64,000 nt of DNA, taken from assembly GCA_023228145.1 (NCBI GenBank), contig JALOBU010000007.1, positions 62,001 to 126,000 of the forward strand, given 5' to 3'. The stretch is from Bacteroidales bacterium (GTDB lineage: Bacteria; Bacteroidota; Bacteroidia; Bacteroidales; CAIWKO01). The translations under genes were made by a program, and so were the position numbers. Of the stretch, positions 27,429 to 36,328 are shown piece by piece (the stretch's first letter is position 1; each line of letters starts with the position of its first letter). The notes beneath the pieces are model-generated. The model was not told where the DNA came from. It ran no database searches and worked only from the letters and a program-made list of their open reading frames with translations.

Positions 27429-28833
27429 AGAAAAAAAAACGGCTTTTTTCGAAAATAACTATTTCGGAAAACTTAATTCGCCTTAAAGAAACAACCGCGG
27501 CATAAGCTCTGTGCATAAAAAACAAAAAACGAAAGAACTTCATAAAGGGAAGTCTCGTCAACAAACGAATAACAGGTAATAAAAACGGGACACTGACAGC
27601 CAGGGAAAACAAATAGTGTAGCCTTTCAATTTTTCTGATATCTTTTGTCTTTAATACACTCCTGCCATATAAAAACGAATCATTAAGCAGTTCAATACCA
27701 CCTTTAAAATATCCTTGCTGCTTTGAATATTCAGCCAGTTTTGTCATGGGATAAGGTTGGTAAATAGAATTCCAGGCATAACTGGGCCTGCATTTAATAT
27801 TAAGTTTAGTAGTCTGAAATGCCATTTCAAGGGTCTCATCCGGGAGCCCCAAAATATTTACCGACATTGTTCTTATTTTATACTTTCTGAATAAATCAGC
27901 AGCATGAAGAATCTGTTCGTCAGATATATTACGGTTTAATAATTCATTTCTTAATCTGAAATTTCCGCTTTCGATGCCATACATTGCTAATGTACAACCA
28001 GCGCTTTTTAATTCTCTCACAATGTCTTCATCAATAAGATTAACCCTTAACTGTACCTCAAACGGAAGACGAATTTTTTGCCGGTATTTCTCACAAAACT
28101 CATATACCCATTTTCTGTTAACTGTGAATACATCATCCTGAAAATGAATTTTTTTTGTATTATATTTTTCTTTTAGCAACCTTATCTCTTCTATAACATT
28201 ATCAACACTTCGCTGCCTGACATAACGCCCCTTATGACGGAAAATCGCCTTGTTGGCATGGTTAAAACAATATGTACAATTGTATGGGCACCCTCTCGAA
28301 GTTATAACATCCCTGCGCTGCATCTTTTTATAATGAGAATAAACATTAACCAAATCGCGATCTGGAAAAGGAATTTCGTCAAGGTTGATACACAGATTAT
28401 CAAGTTCGTTACTAATTATATTTTTGTTTTCTTTTACCCACAAATTTTTAATATCAATAAATTCTTTGCCATCCTGAAGTTTTTGCGCCAATTCCACTAC
28501 CGCTCTTTCGCCCTCTCCCCGGCACAGTACATCAACATTTTCTTCATTAATAAATTCCGGAAAAAAAGTACAGTGTGGCCCTCCAAAAACGGCAATAAAA
28601 TTATGATGTTTTTTCAGTTCAGTATTAAACTGTTTATAATCATGATGACTTCCGGTAATCAACGAATAAGAAATAATATCTGGAGAAAGTTTCTTTATTT
28701 TTTTTATGATATTCTTTTCAAATTTCAAATCCAGATACTGGCACTGATGGCCCCCTTTTTTAAGAACAGATGAAAGTGTCATTAATCCCAGCGGTTCGTA
28801 ATTTGCATAAGAGTATATAAACAGTATTTTCAT
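27406..28833 (-). CDS. B12-binding-domain radical SAM protein
   Basis: The 475-residue protein begins MKILFIY and has a B12-binding-like domain (EPLGLMTLSSVLKKGGH, FGGPHCT, CRGEGER), the radical SAM motif CPYNCTYC (C182, C186, C189), then HFQDDVFTV and YGIESGN. The C-terminal 80 residues contain hydrophobic and basic helices (LAVSVPFLLPVIRLL, KFFRFLFFMHRAYAAVV) expected to lie on the membrane. It is the last gene of the wzm2-led operon and shares four bases (ATGA) with 28830-30242. It belongs to the same tandem set as 28830, 30991 and 32440. Confidence 0.85.
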   Translation of the reverse strand: MKILFIYSYANYEPLGLMTLSSVLKKGGHQCQYLDLKFEKNIIKKIKKLSPDIISYSLITGSHHDYKQFNTELKKHHNFIAVFGGPHCTFFPEFINEENVDVLCRGEGERAVVELAQKLQDGKEFIDIKNLWVKENKNIISNELDNLCINLDEIPFPDRDLVNVYSHYKKMQRRDVITSRGCPYNCTYCFNHANKAIFRHKGRYVRQRSVDNVIEEIRLLKEKYNTKKIHFQDDVFTVNRKWVYEFCEKYRQKIRLPFEVQLRVNLIDEDIVRELKSAGCTLAMYGIESGNFRLRNELLNRNISDEQILHAADLFRKYKIRTMSVNILGLPDETLEMAFQTTKLNIKCRPSYAWNSIYQPYPMTKLAEYSKQQGYFKGGIELLNDSFLYGRSVLKTKDIRKIERLHYLFSLAVSVPFLLPVIRLLTRLPFMKFFRFLFFMHRAYAAVVSLRRIKFSEIVIFEKSRFFFFNRNWND

Positions 28834-30242
28834 TGATTATTCTTTTCTCTTATTTTAGGCAATATGAGCAAATCACTTATAAGATGTTGTCTGGAAATAA
28901 ATAAATGATTGATAACTCTGTGAATAAAAAAAATAAATTGATAAAATTTTGTAAATGGTAATTTAATCAAAAATTTCAGCATAGGTAATAAAACAGGAAA
29001 AGCTGTAAAAAATGAAAACAGGTATTGTAATCTTTTAATTTTCTTTGCTTCTTTGGTTTTCAAAAGACATTTGGCATACATGAATTGAAAACTGATTTTG
29101 TTATAATCCCCGTCAAACAAACCTTCTCTTATAGCATAATCTCCGAGTTCTGTTTGGGGATAAGGAGTGTACATAACTGTATGTGGATAGGTAACCTTAC
29201 TGTCAATATTAAGTTTAATAGTGGCAATACATTGTTCAATTGTCTCCTTTGGAAGCCCAACCATATTAAGCGCCATTGATTTAATTTTATATTTCCTAAG
29301 CAGATGTGAAGTTTGAATAATCTGCTCGTTACTTATTTTTCGTTTAAGCAAATTATATCTTAACCCTTCATCACCGCATTCAATTCCGAATTCTGCTACC
29401 ATACAACCTGCATTTTTCATGGAAATTATTAACTCTTCATCCAATAAGTCAATTCGCACACATGCAATAAAGGGAATTTTAATTTCTTTTTCATAAGTAC
29501 CAAGAAATTGGAGTGCCCATTTTTTATTATAAATCAGCGTGTCGTCAACAAATTTTATTCTTTGGGGCTTGTATTTCTTTTTAATTTCGGATAATTCGTG
29601 AATTACATTTTCAACACTTCGTTGCCTTACACTTGAGTTATGAATACCCATTATATTCTTAAGTGCATTACTATAACAAAAAGTACAATTAAATGGGCAT
29701 CCCCGTGTTGTTATAACATTTCTTCTCCCAAGTTTATAATATTGATTATATCTGTCAAAAATGGAGCGGTCCGGAAAAGTAATTTCATCAATATTCTTGT
29801 GGCAATCTCTTATTTCATTTTGATATACTTTTCCGTCTGATTTAATCCAGAAATTTTTAATAAACCTGATATCTGATTTTTTTTCCAAAGCATTTATCAA
29901 TTCCAAAAAAGCGATCTCGCCTTCTCCCCTGCATACAGCATCAACATCGTTATTATAAATTAATTCGGGAAATAATGTACAATGCGCTCCTCCAAAAACA
30001 GAAAAAAAAGTATGATTTTTTTTTAATTTAGAGTTAACTTCTATTAACGATTTTCCAAAACCGGTAATCATATTGTATCCAATTACTGAAGGATTTATTT
30101 TTTTTACTTTTTGGATAATGTTTCGCTGCAGTTTAATGTCCAGGTAATAACATTCATGACCATGTTTTTTTAAGTACCCAGAAAGAAACATTATGGGTAT
30201 ATTTTCAAAAAAATAATATTTTCCTATAAAAAGGACTTTCAT
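28830..30242 (-). CDS. B12-binding-domain radical SAM protein
   Basis: The 470-residue protein has a B12-binding-like domain (IPIMFLSGYLKKHGH, FGGAHCT, CRGEGEI), the radical SAM motif CPFNCTFC (C182, C186, C189), KFVDDTLIY and FGIECGD. The C-terminal region repeats the hydrophobic-basic pattern of its paralogues (FFTAFPVLLPMLKFL, KFYQFIFFIHRVI). It lies 12 bases downstream of the DPM1-like glycosyltransferase gene and overlaps the next radical SAM gene by four bases. Likely acts at the inner face of the membrane; reaction unknown. Confidence 0.85.
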   Translation of the reverse strand: MKVLFIGKYYFFENIPIMFLSGYLKKHGHECYYLDIKLQRNIIQKVKKINPSVIGYNMITGFGKSLIEVNSKLKKNHTFFSVFGGAHCTLFPELIYNNDVDAVCRGEGEIAFLELINALEKKSDIRFIKNFWIKSDGKVYQNEIRDCHKNIDEITFPDRSIFDRYNQYYKLGRRNVITTRGCPFNCTFCYSNALKNIMGIHNSSVRQRSVENVIHELSEIKKKYKPQRIKFVDDTLIYNKKWALQFLGTYEKEIKIPFIACVRIDLLDEELIISMKNAGCMVAEFGIECGDEGLRYNLLKRKISNEQIIQTSHLLRKYKIKSMALNMVGLPKETIEQCIATIKLNIDSKVTYPHTVMYTPYPQTELGDYAIREGLFDGDYNKISFQFMYAKCLLKTKEAKKIKRLQYLFSFFTAFPVLLPMLKFLIKLPFTKFYQFIFFIHRVINHLFISRQHLISDLLILPKIREKNNQ

Positions 30243-30254
30243 TTATCAATAAGA

Positions 30255-30980
30255 TTATGAAATAAAACGAAATTTAATAATTGTACTCAATAATCTAAAA
30301 CCATCTTTTAATCTGATTTTTTTACCCTCTTGCAAGGTTCTGGGATAAAAATTAATTGGCACCTCAGTTATTTTTGTCTTTTTTAAAACTTTTGCCGTTA
30401 ATTCTCCCTCCATCTCGAATCCATTGCTTTTTAAATTTATTTGTTTCAAAAACCCGGCTTCAAACGCTTTATAACCAGTAAGCACATCCGTTAGTGTAGC
30501 AAAAAACAACATATCGCATAAGGCAGTAATCAATCTCCCTCCGAGATAAGGGATGAGTGAGTGCCTGGCATGTTTTTTAAACAAAAGAAAATATCTTTTT
30601 CTCAGCTCTTTTCCTTTGTGTCTTGAACCGTAACAAACAAGAGTTTCCCTCTCAACGATTGGCTGTATAACTTTTTTTATATCGCCTGGATCATATTCCA
30701 TATCCGCATCCTGAATAATAATTATATCTCCTGTAGTGTTTGTTATCCCGGTTTTGACTGCAGCGCCTTTCCCCATATTCACAGGATGTTTTATAAATCT
30801 TAATCCGGCATATTTGGTTGCAAATAATTCAAAAAAATCATTCATGTCCTCACAGCTTCCATCATCAACTACAACAACTTCAATATTTATTTTTTTCTCA
30901 AAAGTTATGCTGTATATTTTATCAATAACCTTAAATAAAGTCGGCTCATTGTAACTGGGAACAATAATGGACAATAACAT
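30255..30980 (-). CDS. GT2 glycosyltransferase, polyprenyl-phosphate sugar synthase (DPM1-like)
   Basis: The 241-residue protein has a GT-A fold: SIIVPSYNE at the start, VVDDGS near D39-D40, MGKGAAVKTG, and the DxD metal site D91-A-D93. There are no C-terminal membrane helices, as in soluble DPM1-type enzymes, which transfer mannose or glucose from a nucleotide to polyprenyl phosphate. TDVLTGYKAF fits that group. It is embedded among B12-type radical SAM genes, and its product could feed the GT-C enzyme at 22193-24421. Which sugar it uses cannot be read from the sequence. Confidence 0.85.
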   Translation of the reverse strand: MLLSIIVPSYNEPTLFKVIDKIYSITFEKKINIEVVVVDDGSCEDMNDFFELFATKYAGLRFIKHPVNMGKGAAVKTGITNTTGDIIIIQDADMEYDPGDIKKVIQPIVERETLVCYGSRHKGKELRKRYFLLFKKHARHSLIPYLGGRLITALCDMLFFATLTDVLTGYKAFEAGFLKQINLKSNGFEMEGELTAKVLKKTKITEVPINFYPRTLQEGKKIRLKDGFRLLSTIIKFRFIS

Positions 30981-30990
30981 TTTTCGAAAT

Positions 30991-32394
30991 TTATTTTTTT
31001 CTTTTTTCTTTTATAAAAATTTCTCTCAAACTTAGTCTTTTAAAAACAAAAATCACATAATATGCTCTATAAATAAAATACCATGATTGGTATATTTTAT
31101 TGAGCGGGAATTTAATGAGCATTTTTATCAATGGCAAAAGGCGGGGATATTTCGAACCAAATGCAAATAAGTAATGAATACGCTCAATACTTTTTATATC
31201 CGGTGTTTTTATTACACTCTTACCATATAAATAATTTTTATCAAAATTGTCAACTTTACCATCATAAAAATTCATTTTAAATGCAATTTCTGCAAGCTTA
31301 GTGCCGGGATATGGTTGATAAATGCTGTTCATAGCATAAGTAACTTTGCATTTTTCGTTTATTTTGATAGTTTCAATGGTATCCGAAATTGTTTCTCCGG
31401 GGATTCCAACCAGATTAAAGGTGTTTATTTTAATTTTTTGTTTTTTAAAAATTTCAGATGCATTTAAAATCATTTCATTACTGATATTACGATTTAATAA
31501 TTTGTTTCTTATTTGCGCGTTTCCCGACTCAACACCAAACTGCACAGAATAACACCCTGCATTTTTTAGTAACTCAGCAATTCTCTGTGTAACCAGATCT
31601 ACTCTAATATTAACTTCAAAAGGAATATTTATTTTTTCTTTTTGATATAATTCAACAAATTTTTCAAGCCATTTTTTATCCAGAATAAAAATATCATCAT
31701 GAAATTCAAAATTAACAGGTTTATATAAGTCTTTTAGTTGTTTCAGCTCGATGATTACATTTTCCGGTGAGCGGTGTCTAACATATTTCCCTCCGTTTGC
31801 ATATATTTCGCGGTACTTTTGATTAAAACAATATGTACAACTATATGGACATCCTCTGGATGTTATTGTCCTGACACGACTTCTCTTTTCGTAATGCCTG
31901 TACTTGTTTATCAAATCCCTGTCGGCAAAAGGTAATTCATCTAAATTTTTAATTAATGGACGTAATTCGTTTTTTACAACTATGTTTTTTTGTTTTACCC
32001 ACAGATTTTGAATAAGAGAATAATCGTTTTTGTTCTTTATAGCCTCGGCTAATTCGAGCAAAGCATATTCTCCCTCTCCTCTGCATATTACATCTACATC
32101 TGGTTCATAAATAATATCCGGGAAAAAAGTGGCATGAGGGCCTCCAAAAACAGACAAAAAAAACAATTGTTTTTTCAGAGCCTTGTTTATTTCAACATAT
32201 TTCTTCCAGTTATTAGTTGTTATGGAATACGCAATAACATCCGGTTTTATTTTTTTTGCCTCAGAAATATAATTTAAATGAAATTTAAGATCCAGAAGTT
32301 CACAGTGATGTCCGTTTTTTTTAAGAACCGATGAAAGTATCATGATTCCTAAAGGTTCATAATAATCAAAACTATGAATAAATAATACTTTCAT
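30991..32394 (-). CDS. B12-binding-domain radical SAM protein
   Basis: The 467-residue protein has a B12-binding-like domain (EPLGIMILSSVLKKNGH, FGGPHAT, CRGEGEY), the radical SAM motif CPYSCTYC (C182, C186, C189), FHDDIFIL and FGVESGN. The C-terminal tail has hydrophobic-basic helices like its tandem paralogues. The start ATG at 32394 lies inside a 15-base direct repeat, so a second ATGAAAGTATTA lies 25 bases upstream, out of frame, and stops after six codons. It is ten bases ahead of the DPM1-like gene. Confidence 0.85.
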   Translation of the reverse strand: MKVLFIHSFDYYEPLGIMILSSVLKKNGHHCELLDLKFHLNYISEAKKIKPDVIAYSITTNNWKKYVEINKALKKQLFFLSVFGGPHATFFPDIIYEPDVDVICRGEGEYALLELAEAIKNKNDYSLIQNLWVKQKNIVVKNELRPLIKNLDELPFADRDLINKYRHYEKRSRVRTITSRGCPYSCTYCFNQKYREIYANGGKYVRHRSPENVIIELKQLKDLYKPVNFEFHDDIFILDKKWLEKFVELYQKEKINIPFEVNIRVDLVTQRIAELLKNAGCYSVQFGVESGNAQIRNKLLNRNISNEMILNASEIFKKQKIKINTFNLVGIPGETISDTIETIKINEKCKVTYAMNSIYQPYPGTKLAEIAFKMNFYDGKVDNFDKNYLYGKSVIKTPDIKSIERIHYLFAFGSKYPRLLPLIKMLIKFPLNKIYQSWYFIYRAYYVIFVFKRLSLREIFIKEKRKK

Positions 32395-32422
32395 AAACTC
32401 ATCCGCGTAATACTTTCATAAA
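32383..32422 (-). repeat. 15-base direct repeat spanning a start codon
   Basis: TAATACTTTCATAAA occurs at 32383-32397 and again at 32408-32422, offset by 25 bases. On the coding strand each copy holds ATGAAAGTATTA; the upstream copy opens a six-codon frame (MKVLRG, then stop) just before the real gene. It looks like a small slipped duplication and could affect translation of 30991-32394. Confidence 0.7.
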
Positions 32423-32439
32423 TAATCCCCCAAAAACAT

Positions 32440-33879
32440 CTATTTTTTTATTAAAAAGGGAGCAGTCTTGTAAAAAACATATTTAAGATGATATAAAACA
32501 TATTGTTTCAAAATGAAGGGCTTTTTATAGATAAATAACGCAAGGTATGATTTAGAAACAAAAAAGATTAATTTATAAAGAGGCTTCATGGGTATTTTGA
32601 CTAGAATTCTAATGAGTGGAATCAGTAAGGGTAATTTGACACCAATAATAAATAAAAAGTGCAAGCGTTCCATTTTTTTCAAAACGTCAAAATGAAGCGG
32701 GCTTTTCCCTTCTGTGATTATTTTACTTAACCTTTTCGTGTTCCCATCAAAATAACCCTTATCTATTGCATACTGAGTTAGTTTATAATTTGGGAAAGGC
32801 TGAAACATAAAACATAATGGGTATGTAATTTTACACTGAGCATTAATCTCAAGAGTTTCAAAAGTATTTTCAATAGTTTCGTCGGGGAGGCCAGTCATAT
32901 TAAGAGAAGCAAGTATAATATTATTTTCTTTTATTAAAGCAGATGTTTCAAGTATCTGTTTTTTGGTCATATTTCTTCGTAATACTTTTTCTCTTAACTC
33001 CTGATTCCCAGTTTCTATACCAAGATATAAAGCATAACAACCCATTTCTTTTAAAGTTTTAACAACATTTGGTGTTGTTTCTTCAACTCTTACATAAGCT
33101 TCAAAGGGTAGGTTGATATACTTTTGATATTCTGTGGAAAATTCAAACAACCAATCTTTATCTAAAACAAAAATTTCGTCAACAAAAGCAATAAACTTGG
33201 CTTTATATTTATTCTTTAAAATAATGAGCTCTTCTATAACATTCTGTACTGATCGGTGCCTGAGATATCTTCCATTATTTACATAAAGTTTTTTATATAA
33301 ATGGTCTATGCAGTAAGGGCAATTATATTTACACCCCCTTGACGTTTTAACATAGAACATTCCCGTGTTTTTATAAAATTGATATTTTCTTATTATATCC
33401 TGATCAGCAAAAGGAAGAGCATTCAAATTTTCAAAAGGGGGCCTGAGCTCGTTTTTATATATTATACCATCCTTCTTTACCCATAAATTTTTAATATTAG
33501 TTATATCTTTGTTTATTGTCAAATTATTAACTAACTCCAAAAAAGCATGCTCGCCTTCTCCCACACACATAATATCTATACCTTCTTCATTAATAAAGTC
33601 TGGATATGAACTGCAATGAGGTCCTCCGAAGACAGAAAGCGCATTCAATCGTCTTTTAATTTTTAAATTTATATTTACATAATACTGCCAGTTGAAACTG
33701 ACGATGGAATAGGCAAGAATATCAGGTTTATAATTAATGATTTTTCTTAAAAAATACTTGTCAAATCTCAGGTCAATAAAATTACAAGTGTGTCCCGCTT
33801 GTTTCAAAACAGAGGCCAACATCATTATTCCTAATGGTTGGGTGTTAAAATCACATCTAAAAACAAATAAAATCTTCAT
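32440..33879 (-). CDS. B12-binding-domain radical SAM protein
   Basis: The 479-residue protein has a B12-binding-like domain (QPLGIMMLASVLKQAGH, FGGPHCS, CVGEGEH), the radical SAM motif CKYNCPYC (C183, C187, C190), AFVDEIFVL where paralogues have a DD pair, and LGIETGN. The C-terminus carries the hydrophobic-basic segments (GVKLPLLIPLIRIL, LYKLIFFVSKSYLALF) of the group. It starts inside the stop codon of 33876-35345 (ATGA) and is followed by a 45-base gap. Confidence 0.85.
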   Translation of the reverse strand: MKILFVFRCDFNTQPLGIMMLASVLKQAGHTCNFIDLRFDKYFLRKIINYKPDILAYSIVSFNWQYYVNINLKIKRRLNALSVFGGPHCSSYPDFINEEGIDIMCVGEGEHAFLELVNNLTINKDITNIKNLWVKKDGIIYKNELRPPFENLNALPFADQDIIRKYQFYKNTGMFYVKTSRGCKYNCPYCIDHLYKKLYVNNGRYLRHRSVQNVIEELIILKNKYKAKFIAFVDEIFVLDKDWLFEFSTEYQKYINLPFEAYVRVEETTPNVVKTLKEMGCYALYLGIETGNQELREKVLRRNMTKKQILETSALIKENNIILASLNMTGLPDETIENTFETLEINAQCKITYPLCFMFQPFPNYKLTQYAIDKGYFDGNTKRLSKIITEGKSPLHFDVLKKMERLHFLFIIGVKLPLLIPLIRILVKIPMKPLYKLIFFVSKSYLALFIYKKPFILKQYVLYHLKYVFYKTAPFLIKK

Positions 33880-35345
33880 AACTTTTTCACAATTTTTCTT
33901 GTCTTTCTAATTACTCTGGGAATCATAACGATTCTTCTGCGAAATTCATAAAATTCATTTAAAGGGACGGAAATTAAATGAAAAAAACGATGAATAATGC
34001 CATATCTTCTATTTAACATCCATTTAAAAAACATTTTAAACAACCTTCCACTTTTTATATATAGTGGTGTTATGGCCTGATATTTATAAACATCTTCTTT
34101 ATAAGGATGGTTTAGCAAAAGGGTTGTATGGTAAGATCCCTCGCCATTAATAGCTTTATTATATAATTCGCAATTTAAAAAACCCTCGTTCAGACATTTT
34201 TCTGTTAAAGTGGTTTTGGGAAAGGGATAAAAAAAACTTGGAGTTACTGATTTAAGGTTTAATGTAGAGCAAAAATCAATAGTTTCCATCATTTCATCAG
34301 GTGTTTCTGTCGGGGTTCCAAAAATTAAATCAACAGACATATTTATTTTGTTTTTTTTCAACAGATCAGAAATTTCAACAATTTTAGAGTTTGTATGGAA
34401 ACGGTTCATTATTTCGGAGCGGACTCTGGAACTTGCAGACTGCAGCCCCATTGTTACACTTTCACATTTACTTTGTTTAAGTATTGAAATTATCCCGGCA
34501 TCTGTAACTACAGGGTTTAGTGTACAGCGATATGGCAGAGCAATATGTTTATTATAATCCTGCCCAAATTCATGAAGCCAGTCAATATCATAAGCAAATG
34601 TGTCATCAAGAAAACGAAAACTTTTAGGTTTGTATTTTTTCTTAACCTGTATTAATTCTTGAATCACATTCCGAGGGCTTCTTCTCCGCAAATATGTTTC
34701 TCCGCGATATAATTTCTTTTTAAAACTATTGATACAAAAAGAACAAGCATTAGTGCAACCGCGCCCAGTTATAATATCTATTCTTTCATAAATCAATCCG
34801 TATTGTTCAAAGATATCCATATCTGCAAAGGGCAAATCATCCAGATTTTGAATTAGTTTTCCTAAAGAATTTTTATGAATATATCCCGAAGAGTCCTTCA
34901 CCCACAAATTTGATATTCCTTTATAATCTTTACCGGAAGACATTTTTTCGACGAGCTCCAGCAAAGCGTACTCTCCTTCTCCTATACAAACCATATCAAC
35001 CCAGTCTTCATTTATAACTTGTTCGGGCATTATTGTGGAATGAGTGCCTCCGGTAATCAAGGGCACAGAAATTTCTTTTTTTAACCAGCGCCCGGTTAAT
35101 TGCATATCAATAAACTGATTAGTTACAAAACTAAAAGCAATCAGATCGGGCTTAAAATTCTTTGCTTTTTGTATAAGGGCTTTTTTGCTTATTAAACGGT
35201 TCATTAATGGAACATCCAGATAGTGATTGTTGCCAATAGCAGGATCAAATAATAAATCTGTTACATGTCCCCGTTCCCTTAAAAAAGAAGATAATAAAGC
35301 TATTCCCGGATAATAAACCGAATTATAATAAAACAGTATTTTCAT
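33876..35345 (-). CDS. B12-binding-domain radical SAM protein
   Basis: The 489-residue protein has a B12-binding-like domain with GGTHST near 99-104 and a CIGEGEY loop, the radical SAM motif CTNACSFC (C197, C201, C204), FLDDTFAY and MGLQSAS. It pairs with 25938-27428 as a paralogue; both carry a YL-x-x-P-x-x-NRL-x-SK insertion absent from the other members. It follows the SPASM-type gene 35351-36328 by five bases and overlaps 32440-33879 by four. The C-terminal tail is basic with short hydrophobic helices. Confidence 0.85.
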   Translation of the reverse strand: MKILFYYNSVYYPGIALLSSFLRERGHVTDLLFDPAIGNNHYLDVPLMNRLISKKALIQKAKNFKPDLIAFSFVTNQFIDMQLTGRWLKKEISVPLITGGTHSTIMPEQVINEDWVDMVCIGEGEYALLELVEKMSSGKDYKGISNLWVKDSSGYIHKNSLGKLIQNLDDLPFADMDIFEQYGLIYERIDIITGRGCTNACSFCINSFKKKLYRGETYLRRRSPRNVIQELIQVKKKYKPKSFRFLDDTFAYDIDWLHEFGQDYNKHIALPYRCTLNPVVTDAGIISILKQSKCESVTMGLQSASSRVRSEIMNRFHTNSKIVEISDLLKKNKINMSVDLIFGTPTETPDEMMETIDFCSTLNLKSVTPSFFYPFPKTTLTEKCLNEGFLNCELYNKAINGEGSYHTTLLLNHPYKEDVYKYQAITPLYIKSGRLFKMFFKWMLNRRYGIIHRFFHLISVPLNEFYEFRRRIVMIPRVIRKTRKIVKKL

Positions 35346-35350
35346 TTAAT

Positions 35351-36328
35351 CTAATCTTCCCAAAGCCATTTTGTTTCTTCAAGATTCGCTGTTATTGTAG
35401 GACAGTGGGAATTTATTATTTTATAATCTGTTCCTTGAATCATATTCTTTTTTTTACTTATATCCATTCTGAGAATTGAATCCTTATATATATTCCCCAT
35501 ATAAAAAACAGATAAGTCATCCTTTTGAATTAAATTTAACCTGTGTAATGAACTTCCGCTTACCAGACAAAGGTCAAAAATGTCCCCGTTAGGATAAATC
35601 ATAATATTATGGGGGGAGCAGTTTACGCAGGTGCCTAAAATTTCAGGATATATAAGCAATTTTAATCCGGTATTTTTTTTTATAAAAAACGAAATGTCTT
35701 TTATACACCTATTGTTTTTATTATCCCATTTTGTATATATTTCCCTTGTAACAGCAACTTTTTTTAATCCCATTCGATGCATTTCGTTATAGAAACTTTC
35801 CACCTTTTCGACATCTCCATCATGGATTATGTAATAGGGTATGATCATTTCTGGATTAATGCTGCATGCATATTTAATAATATCTGTTATATGCTCATAA
35901 TTTTTTTCAGAGATGTTTTTATGTTTAGAAAAATATTCAAAATCATTATCGTAACTTATAAATATGCCAATGTTTTGACTTAGCAAGTAGTCCGTTTTTT
36001 GTTTCTCAAGTAGAATCCCATTTGTAAAGAGAAAAAAATTGCATTTAAAACTTTTGTATTTTTCTTTGAACCAATCCAGATACTTGGGGATGATATCAAA
36101 ATTCAACAGGGGCTCGCCACCGAAAAACATTATATAATGGTAATTATAATTGACGTCTCTGTTTGTATAATAAAAGTCCGTTGCAGTTTGGGCTGTTTCC
36201 AATGACATATTTGTTTTTTTACCTAAAAGTAAATGGCCATAACAAACCCCGCAATCTAAATTGCATTTATCACTTAAATTAAGAAATAAGTGCTTGGCTA
36301 AAACTTTTTGTATCTTAAATATTTTCAT
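35351..36328 (-). CDS. radical SAM/SPASM-like protein
   Basis: The 325-residue protein starts at the ATG at 36328; a TTG nine bases earlier is possible. The radical SAM motif is CNLDCGVC (C22, C26 and C29 from this start), followed by FFGGEPLL. Later cysteines occur in GTCVNC and in FDLC, resembling part of a SPASM domain. Such enzymes often modify peptides, but no precursor peptide lies near it and its neighbours are a twitch radical SAM and a B12-type radical SAM. It overlaps the end of 36315-37733 by 14 bases. Confidence 0.8.
   Translation of the reverse strand: MKIFKIQKVLAKHLFLNLSDKCNLDCGVCYGHLLLGKKTNMSLETAQTATDFYYTNRDVNYNYHYIMFFGGEPLLNFDIIPKYLDWFKEKYKSFKCNFFLFTNGILLEKQKTDYLLSQNIGIFISYDNDFEYFSKHKNISEKNYEHITDIIKYACSINPEMIIPYYIIHDGDVEKVESFYNEMHRMGLKKVAVTREIYTKWDNKNNRCIKDISFFIKKNTGLKLLIYPEILGTCVNCSPHNIMIYPNGDIFDLCLVSGSSLHRLNLIQKDDLSVFYMGNIYKDSILRMDISKKKNMIQGTDYKIINSHCPTITANLEETKWLWED

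Noticed and set aside
27428..27450. Terminator-like A/T hairpin at the convergent junction
   Set aside because: The stem is only A/T with the loop rich in A, and the U tract is part of the stem. Too weak to call.
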